Of a stretch of 34,184 nt of DNA, positions 24,346-31,563 are shown in pieces; position 1 is the first letter of the stretch; every line of letters begins with the position of its first letter. Source of the DNA: Planctomycetota bacterium (GTDB lineage: Bacteria; Planctomycetota; J058; JAJDCQ01). The stretch spans positions 1-34,184 of the forward strand of contig JAJDCQ010000166.1 of the NCBI GenBank assembly GCA_029260755.1, written 5' to 3'. A program made the translations under genes and the position numbers. The notes beneath the pieces were generated by a model. The model was given only the letters and a program-made list of their open reading frames with translations, did not search any database and was not told where the DNA came from.

Positions 24346-26598
24346 TCACCTCCGATCCTCTTCAACCTCGACCGGTCTCCGGATCTGCGCCAGGACCGCC
24401 TCGAGGAGCGCGTCGGTCGGCGTCCGGGACTTCACGAAGGCCTCCGCGACCGCGCCGGCCACCTCGTCCGAGACGTCGTCGCCGCTGAAGAGGACGACCG
24501 GAATGCGAGTCCCGTCTTCGCGGACCAGCTCGGGGATCAGGCTCACGCCGGATCCGTCGGGCAGCCCGACGTCGAGAACGACGAGGTCGAATCGCTCGGC
24601 CGCCAAGCGCTCCCGCGCCTCGGCGAGGCTGCCGGCCCCGACGACCTCGGCCTCGGCGGCGACGAGCCCTCGGAGCACCTCGACGAGGTCGGCGTCATCC
24701 TCGACGTGGAGGACCCGAGGTCGGTGGCCGTTGCTGCGCCAGACTGCCTCGCGAACGGTCCGCTCGAGGCGCTCGGGATCGATCGGCTTGGCGAGCCAAT
24801 CGATCACCCCGATCGCGTCTCCGTTCATCTCGTCGCGCGCCTCGATCGCGGAGAGCGAGACGACCACGATTGGTAGCTCCCGCGTGGCGGGCTCGCGTCG
24901 AAGCTCGCGCATGAGCGACAGGCCGTTGGTGCCCGGGAGGTTGATGTCGAGCGTCATCGCGGCGAACTCGCCCGCGGCGAGGAGCCGACGGGCCGCGTCG
25001 GCGTCCGGCGCGAGCTCGCACTCGAAGCCCGCCTGCTCGAGGAGCAACCGGATGAGCCGGGCGACGTCGCCGTCGCCCTCGCAGATCAGGACCCGCCCCT
25101 CGACGCCTCGGCCGGCCGTCGCTGCCGACGCCTCCTCGGGGTTGGCCTCGACGGACGCCGCCCAGATCGGCAGCTCGAACCAGAACGTCGTCCCCTCGCC
25201 GATGGTGGTGTCGAAGTCGATCCGCCCCCCGAGACGCTGGACGATCGCGCGGCAGATGCTCAGGCCGAGTCCAGTCCCCCCGAGCCGCCGGGTCGTCGAG
25301 GCGTCCGCCTGGGAGAACCTCTCGAAGACGCGCGGCGCGAACTCCTGTGAGATCCCCTCGCCGTGGTCCCGGACGGAGACCCGCACCCGACCGCCGGCGA
25401 CCGACGCCTCGAGCTCGACGGTCGTATCCGGGCGCGTGAACTTCACCGCGTTCGAGACGAGGTTGGTAAGCACCTGAGTCAGACGATCGGGGTCAGCCTC
25501 GACGCGGACCGCCGGCATCGGCTCCCGCACGGCGAGGCGAACGCCTCGCGAGGACGCGAGCGCCTCGTTCATCTCGAGGGTCGCGCGGACGAGCGGCCCG
25601 ATCTCCACCGGCCGGCTCCGAACCTCCAGCTTCCCCGACTCGATCTTCTGGACATCGAGGATGTCGTTGATGAGGCGAACGAGCCGATCACAGTTGCTGG
25701 TCGCGATCCCGATGAGCCTCGTCGTCTGCTCGGGGAGGTCCTCGGCGCCGACCCCCGAGAGGAGCCCGAGCGCGCCCCGGATCGAGGTCAGCGGCGTTCG
25801 GAGCTCGTGGCTCACCGTCGAGATGAAGTCGTTCTTGAGCCGATCGAGCCGGCGTCGCTCGGTCACGTCGTGGAAGATCCCACGCGTCGAGACTGGCGCT
25901 CCATCCGAGAATCGAGTCGACACGCTCCCCTCGACGGCCACACGACATCCGTCCTTGCTCAGGAAGTCGGCCTCGACCTTCCCGACGTCCTCGCCGGCCA
26001 TCAGGCGACCGAACACCGCCATGCAGTGCTCGCGGCTGTCGGGGTGAACGAAGTCCATCATCGAGACGCCCGCGGCGAGGTCGTCGTCGTCGTATCCGAG
26101 CACGCGCTTCCACGACTCGTTGGCGTAGAGGACGCGGCCATCGGGAGCGACCGACTGGATCAGGTCGGTCGCGTTCTCGAAGAGGTCACGGTAGCGCCGC
26201 TCGCTCTCGCGGAGCTCGTTCTCGGCTTCCCGCCGCTCGGTGATGTCCCGCGCGACCGCGTAGAGGAGCCCCCGCGCCGGCGACGCCGACGCGTTCCAGA
26301 GGAGCCAGCGGTAGCTCCCGTCCCGGCAGCGGTAGCGGTTCTCGAACGAGACGGTCTCGTGCCCGCCCTCGCCGAGCTTGGCGGACTCGGCGAGCGTCGC
26401 CGCCCGGTCGTCGGGGTGGACGAAGTCGATGAACGGCCGCGCGAACAGCTCGTCCTTGCGGTAGCCGAGCGTGCGCTCCCACTGAGGATTGAGCTGCTTG
26501 AAGTAGCCGTCGGTGCCGGCGATGCACAGCAGCTCGAGCGAGAGCGCGAAGAACTGGGCTCGCTCTTCGTGAAGGTCGCGGTCGGAGGGCTCGGTCAT
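24346..26598 (-). CDS. Cytoplasmic hybrid histidine kinase (PAS-PAS-HisKA-HATPase-REC-REC)
   Basis: Predicted protein of 750 residues with no membrane helix. Two PAS domains (about 15-125 and 132-250, the first with FVHPDDR and the second with FVHPDSR). HisKA H-box SHELRTPLTS (H264). HATPase with the N-box NLVSNAVKF (379-387), DHGEGIS (411-417) and GGTGLGLS (440-447). Receiver 1 (about 500-620) has D551 and K604 but only one acidic residue clearly in the pocket (CEGDG). Receiver 2 (about 626-740) has EDD (633-635), D676 and K723 and looks fully competent. Family role: intracellular sensing, autophosphorylation, then relay from receiver to an HPt domain. Two HPt proteins are encoded nearby. 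ATG 26598 is chosen over an upstream in-frame start because PAS 1 begins there. A leftward sigma54-type element sits about 35 bases upstream. Confidence 0.94.
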   Translation of the reverse strand: MTEPSDRDLHEERAQFFALSLELLCIAGTDGYFKQLNPQWERTLGYRKDELFARPFIDFVHPDDRAATLAESAKLGEGGHETVSFENRYRCRDGSYRWLLWNASASPARGLLYAVARDITERREAENELRESERRYRDLFENATDLIQSVAPDGRVLYANESWKRVLGYDDDDLAAGVSMMDFVHPDSREHCMAVFGRLMAGEDVGKVEADFLSKDGCRVAVEGSVSTRFSDGAPVSTRGIFHDVTERRRLDRLKNDFISTVSHELRTPLTSIRGALGLLSGVGAEDLPEQTTRLIGIATSNCDRLVRLINDILDVQKIESGKLEVRSRPVEIGPLVRATLEMNEALASSRGVRLAVREPMPAVRVEADPDRLTQVLTNLVSNAVKFTRPDTTVELEASVAGGRVRVSVRDHGEGISQEFAPRVFERFSQADASTTRRLGGTGLGLSICRAIVQRLGGRIDFDTTIGEGTTFWFELPIWAASVEANPEEASAATAGRGVEGRVLICEGDGDVARLIRLLLEQAGFECELAPDADAARRLLAAGEFAAMTLDINLPGTNGLSLMRELRREPATRELPIVVVSLSAIEARDEMNGDAIGVIDWLAKPIDPERLERTVREAVWRSNGHRPRVLHVEDDADLVEVLRGLVAAEAEVVGAGSLAEARERLAAERFDLVVLDVGLPDGSGVSLIPELVREDGTRIPVVLFSGDDVSDEVAGAVAEAFVKSRTPTDALLEAVLAQIRRPVEVEEDRR

Positions 26599-26632
26599 GG
26601 TCGGGCTCGCCTCGTCGGGCCAGCCGACTCGG

Positions 26633-26649
26633 AGCAAACGGGAAACCGA
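26633..26649 (-). promoter_or_regulatory. Leftward sigma54-type promoter for the hybrid histidine kinase
   Basis: Read on the minus strand, TCGGTTTCCCGTTTGCT has the invariant GG and GC with correct spacing and an excellent TTTGCT -12 element; the -24 element is weaker. Transcription would start near 26622, about 24 bases before the ATG at 26598. Confidence 0.5.
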
Positions 26650-26691
26650 TCGAGCCACCGAGTATATCGGTCCGCGGGCCGGGCCGGAAAC

Positions 26692-26729
26692 GAGACACCG
26701 GTGTCCGCCCGCTGTCTCGGGGGTGTCTC
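26692..26729. promoter_or_regulatory. GAGACA box cluster D in a divergent promoter region
   Basis: GAGACA at 26692-26697 and TGTCTC at 26713-26718 and 26724-26729, with starts 21 and 11 bases apart. The first box is part of a perfect GACACCGGTGTC palindrome (26694-26705). The cluster lies between opposed sigma54-type elements, about 45-80 bases upstream of each. Confidence 0.65.
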
Positions 26730-26766
26730 GCGGACGGTCGCCGAACGGCGCGCCAGCACGTTACGT

Positions 26767-26783
26767 CCGGCACGCCGCATGCT
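26767..26783 (+). promoter_or_regulatory. Rightward sigma54-type promoter for the GAF/SpoIIE-like gene
   Basis: CCGGCACGCCGCATGCT has a perfect GGCACG -24 core, TGCT at -12 and exact GG-to-GC spacing (26769-26770, 26781-26782). GTTACG lies at 26760-26765, at nearly the same offset as in the promoter at 16683. Transcription start near 26794. Confidence 0.7.
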
Positions 26784-26830
26784 TCCCTCCGCTCCAGGCG
26801 CTGGCACCCGACGAACGGAGGAGAACGGGG

Positions 26831-28237
26831 ATGACCGACACGATGAGCACGCCGACCGAGAGACCGCAGGCCCCCGAGTGGGACTCGGGTCGCTGGGGGT
26901 TCGACTCCGGCACGCACATCGAGCTCCCGGCGGTCCCGCCGGCGGGCGAGACCTCGACCAGGATCGTCGCATCGAGGCAGATGCCCGACGGCCAGACCGC
27001 GATCGCCGAGGTCCGAGACGCCGACCGCCTCCAGGCCTACCTCCGCTGCCTCCACCGGGTGAGCCACGCGGCGCTCGCGACGCTCAAGCCCGGCCCCCTG
27101 ATGTCCCAGGTGCTCGAGGCGGTCGTCGCCGAGTTCCCCGGTGCGCGCGGCTCGGTCCTGTGGCGCGTCGAGGGCGGGTTCCGCCGCGTCGCCCGGCTGC
27201 CGCGCGACGCCGGCCGTCCCCCGTTCAGCCGGACGATCACCGAGCACGTCGTCTCGACCCGGGCCGCCGTCCTCTGCGAGGACAGCCATCTCGACGAGCG
27301 TCTCCGCGGGAGTCGCAGCGTGAAGCTGAGCCGGGCGCGGTCGCTTCTCTGCGCGCCGATCGTCATCGGCGAGCGGGTCGCGGGCATGATCCAGCTCGAC
27401 CACGCCGGCGCGTCTCACTTCGGGAGGGGCGATCTCGCCCTCCTGAACGCCGTCACCGCCACGGTCTCGTCGGCGGTCGCGGCCGTCGACATCCGCGCCG
27501 AGCTGGTCACCGATCGGGTGGCGCAGGGAGTTCGCGAGACGCTCCGCGCCGCGACGATCGGTCCGGGCCTCCTCCAGGGCGTCCGCTGCGGCGCCGTCAC
27601 CGCCGCCGCGGCGGTCATCGGTGCTGGCGAACTCGAGGCGACCGTCTTCGCCGACGCCGTCGCCATCACCGCCCGCGACGGCCGCCCCGGCGGGACGATC
27701 GCCGTCCTCGGCGAGGTGCGCCCGGGGCCGGGGATGGCCGTCGGCGCCGTGCGGGCGCAGACGATCGTCCACGCCGTCGCGACGGGCAATGGGAAGACCG
27801 CCTCGATCCTCGACACGATCGCCGACAGCTTCCGGTCGTTCGGCATCGCGCCGGGCGGGAGCGCGATCGTCCTGCACCTCGACCCCGTCGCCGCGGTCAT
27901 CCGGGTGGCCGCGGCCGGTGCGCCGGGCTTGATCGTCCTTCGAGCCGGCGCGGCGGAGGCTCGGTCCATCCCGGTCCGGAGCAACGCACCGATCCTCGGT
28001 GCGCCCGCGGATGAGGCTCCGCTGGGCACCCCGTTCGCCCCCGGCGACACCCTCGTCGCCCTCTCCGGCGCCGTGATCACCGCGGGCGGGGGCGACGTCC
28101 TCGCCGCCCTCGGCCATGCCGTCGGCGCCTCGGCGAACCAGACCGTCGGCGAGCTCGCGCGCGTCCTCGTCGCCCAGGCCTGCCTTCACCTCGAGCCTGA
28201 CGTCCGCGGCGGAGTCCTCGTCCTCCGGTTCGCCTGA
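26831..28237 (+). CDS. GAF domain protein with degenerate SpoIIE/PP2C-like phosphatase domain
   Basis: Predicted protein of 468 residues. A low-complexity leader (about 1-60) is followed by a GAF domain (about 75-220) of the type often found before SpoIIE phosphatases (SRTITEHVVSTRAAVLCEDS, SLLCAPIVIGERVAGMIQLD). The C-terminal half (about 225-468) follows the SpoIIE fold order: a GDxxGHG-like segment (GEVRPGPGMA, 294-302), an AGHPP-like AAGAPGLIVLRAG (361-373) and a PLGTPFAPGDTL stretch (397-408). The metal-binding Asp residues expected in GGDxYD, GDVSGHG and YTDG are missing (FADA, GEV, LSGA). I infer a pseudophosphatase or binding module; an unrelated fold is possible. ATG 26831 has GGAGGAG at 26817-26823. 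Sigma54-type promoter and GAGACA boxes lie upstream. Confidence 0.75.
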   Translation: MTDTMSTPTERPQAPEWDSGRWGFDSGTHIELPAVPPAGETSTRIVASRQMPDGQTAIAEVRDADRLQAYLRCLHRVSHAALATLKPGPLMSQVLEAVVAEFPGARGSVLWRVEGGFRRVARLPRDAGRPPFSRTITEHVVSTRAAVLCEDSHLDERLRGSRSVKLSRARSLLCAPIVIGERVAGMIQLDHAGASHFGRGDLALLNAVTATVSSAVAAVDIRAELVTDRVAQGVRETLRAATIGPGLLQGVRCGAVTAAAAVIGAGELEATVFADAVAITARDGRPGGTIAVLGEVRPGPGMAVGAVRAQTIVHAVATGNGKTASILDTIADSFRSFGIAPGGSAIVLHLDPVAAVIRVAAAGAPGLIVLRAGAAEARSIPVRSNAPILGAPADEAPLGTPFAPGDTLVALSGAVITAGGGDVLAALGHAVGASANQTVGELARVLVAQACLHLEPDVRGGVLVLRFA

Positions 28238-28252
28238 CGACCGCGCGCCGCG

Positions 28253-28306
28253 CCCGGGTCCGTCAGGCCGCCGGCCGCTCCCGGGTCCGTCAGGCCGCCG
28301 GCCGCT
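28253..28306. repeat. Perfect 27-bp tandem duplication spanning a stop codon
   Basis: Two identical 27-base units (28253-28279 and 28280-28306, beginning CCCGGGTCCGTCAGG). The inner copy contains the stop codon and last residues (RERPAA) of the histidine kinase on the minus strand. The outer copy therefore repeats the same tail and stop in frame, after RT. It looks like a recent slippage event. Confidence 0.9.
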
Positions 28307-29936
28307 CCCGGGGCAGCGTCACCGTGAACGTCGCCCCCTGACCGAGCGAGCTCTCGATCGCGATCGTCCCGCCGAGATGCTCGACGAGCCGGCTCACGAT
28401 GTGGAGGCCGAGACCGGCCCCGCCCCCGCGCGCGTCCTCCAGCCGATGAAACGGCTCGAACAGCCTCTCGCGATCGGACGGAGCGATCCCCGGCCCTTCG
28501 TCCTCGACGGCGATCCGGACCGCCGCGGGATCGGCGGTCGCCCGGACCCGGACGGTCGCCCCCGAGTCGGAGTGCTTCACCGCGTTCGTGATCAGGTTCG
28601 CCACGATCTGGTGGAGACGTTCGCGATCGACGAAGAGATCGGCGTCCGGAACCGGCCCGGCGACCTCGACCCGCACGCCGAACCGTGACGCGTAGCTCTG
28701 GTTGAGCTCGACGGCCTGCCCCAGGAATCCCTCGAGCGGAACGCGCTCGTGAACGAAGCGGACCGCCCCGGCCTCCATCCGCTGGACATCCAGGAGGTCA
28801 TCGACCAGTCCGCCGAGGCGCTGCGCGTTCCTATCCGCCAGCTCGAGCATCGCCGCGCCGCGCTCCGAGAGCTCCTCGACCTCGCCGCCTGAGAGGAGGC
28901 CGATCGCGCCGCGGATCGCCGTGAGCGGCGTCCGGAGCTCGTGGCTCACCGTCGAGACGAACTCGTCCTTGAGGCGATCGACCCGGCGCCGCTCGGTGAT
29001 GTCGCGCAGCACCACGAGGAGCTCACCGCCCTGCCCGCCGAGCGGAGCGACGCGAACCTCGAGGTCGCACCGGCGCCCATCGAGATCGAGCTGGCACTCC
29101 TCGGTCTCGAGTGACCCCTTCGAGACGGCGCGCGCGAGCTGCGCGAGGAGCGTGTCGGCGGTCACCCTCGGGAAGACCTCGCGGATGTCTCTCCCCGCCA
29201 GGCTGCCGAGCTGCGGCGGAAGACGACCGTGGACCGGGAGCGCCTCCTCGAGCACCCGCCCCTCGGCCGAGACCAGGATGAGGGCGTCGGGGCTCGCCTC
29301 GAGCATCGCCCGGGCGCGCGCCTCGCTCCGCGCGAGGGTCGCGCTCGCCCGCAGGCGGTTCGCCTCGTAGAGCCAGCCGAGGACCGCGCCGAAGACGACG
29401 GCCCCGCTCGCGCCCGCGAACCGGAGATCCCGGCCGAGCTCGTCGGCCGGCGCGACCGGCGGCTCGCCGGCCCCGGAGATGAAGAGGCCGACGAGGCTCG
29501 CCAGGCCGAGCAGGCCGAAGACGACCGCTCCCCGCGCCCCGACGAAGAGAACGGCGACGAGCGGGACGAAGGGGAGCCAGAAGAGCGCCTCGGAGGAGAT
29601 CCCCCCCTCGGTCGCCGACGCGGAGATCGTCGCGAGGACGCCGGCGAGCGGCAGGAGCGCGCCCGCGAACCGCACCGACCCCGTCGCCCGGAGGAGGAGC
29701 GGGATCGTGAGGAAGACGACCGAGGCGGCGCCGAGGATCGCGCCGACGGGGCTCTCGACGCCCTCGGTCGCCCAGCGGGTGACCGCCAGCGCGAGGGTGA
29801 TCACGCCGACGCCGCCGGCCGCCGGAACGAGGAGACGGGCGACCCGGGCCACGTCGGGATCGACGACCGAGCGCGGGACGAAGATCGCCGCGAGCTTCCC
29901 GCCGGACTGATCTCGACCGGACGCCGGTTCGGTCAT
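28290..29936 (-). CDS. Membrane histidine kinase with integral sensor region and PAS domain
   Basis: Predicted protein of 548 residues. Five or six hydrophobic helices in about 33-190 form an integral membrane sensor of no type I can name. A PAS domain (about 200-315) leads to HisKA with SHELRTPLTA (H332) and HATPase with the N-box NLITNAVKHS, DEGPGIA and GAGLGLH motifs. There is no receiver, so phosphate would go to a separate regulator. The helix around the H-box (RLKDEFVSTVSHELRTPLTA) is nearly the same as in the kinases at 24346 and 31564, showing shared ancestry. ATG 29936 is chosen for the GGAG-rich stretch just upstream. It lies 70 bases after the DUF481 gene on the same strand and may share its transcript. 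Its end is duplicated by a 27-bp repeat. Confidence 0.93.
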   Translation of the reverse strand: MTEPASGRDQSGGKLAAIFVPRSVVDPDVARVARLLVPAAGGVGVITLALAVTRWATEGVESPVGAILGAASVVFLTIPLLLRATGSVRFAGALLPLAGVLATISASATEGGISSEALFWLPFVPLVAVLFVGARGAVVFGLLGLASLVGLFISGAGEPPVAPADELGRDLRFAGASGAVVFGAVLGWLYEANRLRASATLARSEARARAMLEASPDALILVSAEGRVLEEALPVHGRLPPQLGSLAGRDIREVFPRVTADTLLAQLARAVSKGSLETEECQLDLDGRRCDLEVRVAPLGGQGGELLVVLRDITERRRVDRLKDEFVSTVSHELRTPLTAIRGAIGLLSGGEVEELSERGAAMLELADRNAQRLGGLVDDLLDVQRMEAGAVRFVHERVPLEGFLGQAVELNQSYASRFGVRVEVAGPVPDADLFVDRERLHQIVANLITNAVKHSDSGATVRVRATADPAAVRIAVEDEGPGIAPSDRERLFEPFHRLEDARGGGAGLGLHIVSRLVEHLGGTIAIESSLGQGATFTVTLPRERPAA

Positions 29937-30006
29937 CGTCTCCGTCCACCCTCCGACCACCCATCCGAGGAGTCGGCCCGCGGAGGCTCCGGGCAGTCGA
30001 TCCGGA

Positions 30007-31185
30007 TCACTTCTCCGTCGCGAACTGGTAGCCGATGTTGATGGTGTACCGCGTGTCCCTCCGCCCCTGCCCGGCGGCGGGCGAGTTGTCGTAGCGGAAC
30101 AGGACGCCGGCGCTCGCGAAGAAGCCCTCGAAGATCGTCAGCCGGAGCTCCTGGTCGAGGTTGGCGATGAAGTCGTCGGCGTCCTCGAGCGACGGGAGGA
30201 TCTCGCCGCGGTGCCGGAAGGTGAGGCGATCCTTCACGATCACCCAGTCGAGGCCCCAGGCGACGCGCACCGAGAGCGAGGTCTCGTCAACCCCGTCGTC
30301 GAAGTTCTCGTCGACGTAGGCGAGGCCGCCCTCGACGAACGCCTCGAGCCAGTCCTCCTCGATGATCTGCCAGCCGACGCCGCCGCTCAGCACCGTGCGG
30401 AGCTCGAGGTCCTGGAAGTCATCGCGGAGGAGGGAGGCCTGGACGAAGAGGAAGAAGTCCTTCTCCCAAGGGAAGTAGTCGAACTTGATCTCGCCGCCGA
30501 GCGAGCGCGAGGTGAGGAGACCCTCGGTTTCGACGTAGTTCCAGTTCCCCGAGAGGCTCAACCGGGTGAGCTTGGTCCGCGTCTGGAGGTTCGCCTTGGC
30601 GTTCGCGCTCTTGCTGTTCGTGTTGCCGTCCTCGATGACGCCGCCGAGGCTGGCGGCGCCCTTGATCTTGATGTCCGGCGGGTCGACGGGCGCGGGCGGA
30701 GCGATCGCCGACACCTTTGCGATCGCGACCCGGGTGCCGTCCTCCATGTCGGCTGAGCCGAGCGCGACGTGACCCTGCTCGTCGGTCTTCGCGGCGCTGA
30801 CGATCTCGGTCCCGTCGGCCAGCACCCACGGGAGCGTCTGGCTGCTCTCGACCGAGGCGACCTGGGTCCAGTCGAGGGTGACGTCGCCGGCATAGCTGGT
30901 CGCGAGGACGAGCTTGCCCTTGGTCATCGTCTTGATCTCACCGGAGAGGCGATCGCCGTTGGTGAGCGTCACGACGCTCGGCGGGCCCGGAGGTGGCGCC
31001 GGCTCCGCCGCCTCCCCCTCGCCCGCCGCGCCGTCCGCCGCCGCGTCGGCCGTCTCGCCGCCCGCGTCGGCCGCGGCGTCGGGAGCGGGCTCCTCCTGGG
31101 CCCGAGCGGGAGCCGGGACGGCCGCGATGAGGCCGAGAGCAAGGGCGAGGACGATCCCCGTCGCGAGCGGTCTGGGTGCGGACAT
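30007..31185 (-). CDS. DUF481-type outer-membrane beta-barrel protein
   Basis: Predicted protein of 392 residues. Signal peptide (about 1-29, ending ARAQ). An Ala/Glu/Pro-rich low-complexity spacer (about 30-69). A small beta domain (about 71-112, LTNGDRLSGEIKTMTKGKLV) is often seen before DUF481 barrels. The barrel (about 170-392) has alternating amphipathic strands with aromatic girdles (GGVIEDGNTNSKSANAKANL, YDNSPAAG, INIGYQFATEK). Its function is not established for the family beyond an outer-membrane location, often with envelope stress or ion homeostasis. ATG 31185 is set by the signal peptide. The gene is divergent from the histidine kinase at 31564. The histidine kinase at 28290 follows 70 bases downstream. 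No GAGACA box lies close to its start; the nearest is 180 bases away and arranged for the opposite gene. Confidence 0.88.
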   Translation of the reverse strand: MSAPRPLATGIVLALALGLIAAVPAPARAQEEPAPDAAADAGGETADAAADGAAGEGEAAEPAPPPGPPSVVTLTNGDRLSGEIKTMTKGKLVLATSYAGDVTLDWTQVASVESSQTLPWVLADGTEIVSAAKTDEQGHVALGSADMEDGTRVAIAKVSAIAPPAPVDPPDIKIKGAASLGGVIEDGNTNSKSANAKANLQTRTKLTRLSLSGNWNYVETEGLLTSRSLGGEIKFDYFPWEKDFFLFVQASLLRDDFQDLELRTVLSGGVGWQIIEEDWLEAFVEGGLAYVDENFDDGVDETSLSVRVAWGLDWVIVKDRLTFRHRGEILPSLEDADDFIANLDQELRLTIFEGFFASAGVLFRYDNSPAAGQGRRDTRYTINIGYQFATEK

Positions 31186-31563
31186 GGTGTGGTTCCCCCA
31201 CGAATCTTCGTAAGTTCGAACGGGCGCACGAGGCGCGGACGCAGCCCCCATAACAACTCGGGGTCCAAAGGTAGAGGTCGACCGTAAGGACCAAGAGTCG
31301 AAAAAGTTACCGCGGAGACCGAGATTCGTCGAGGTGCGAGCGACGTCTCGAGAGACGGCGATCCGAGACAGCCACGAGACAGGCCTGCGACAGGACCCGC
31401 TCGGAGCCGGCGGTCTCGAGCGGCGACGCGGCGAGGCGTCTCGCCGAGGCATCCGAGACAGCGAGAGACAACGCCGCGATCGAAGCTCGGCGCGTAAGCC
31501 CCGACGAGTCCGGGCCGACGAAGGGCCGTCCGACCGGCGACGGATTTGCTCCCACGCGCCGCG
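31186..31563. promoter_or_regulatory. Divergent control region with two GAGACA box pairs (cluster E)
   Basis: This is a 378-base gene-free stretch. GAGACA pairs occur at 31365-31370/31376-31381 (11 bases apart) and 31455-31460/31465-31470 (10 bases apart), all in the same orientation. A GTCTC-GA-GAGAC dyad lies at 31345-31356. The pairs are about 160-171 and 71-81 bases upstream of the -24 element at 31534. The left part (31245-31320) is A+T-richer than its surroundings and probably holds the promoter of the DUF481 gene, but I see no convincing -35/-10 pair. Confidence 0.65.
31534..31550 (+). promoter_or_regulatory. Sigma54-type promoter immediately before the histidine kinase start
   Basis: CCGGCGACGGATTTGCT has GG (31536-31537), GC (31548-31549) at exact spacing and a perfect TTTGCT -12 element; the CACG part of -24 is poor. 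The predicted transcription start (about 31561) is only about three bases before ATG 31564, implying a leaderless message or a misplaced start codon. Confidence 0.5.

Noticed and set aside
29937..30006. A separate promoter or terminator between the DUF481 and histidine kinase genes
   Set aside because: No GG-N10-GC element, no good -35/-10 pair and only a weak GGAG/CTCC pairing in 70 bases.
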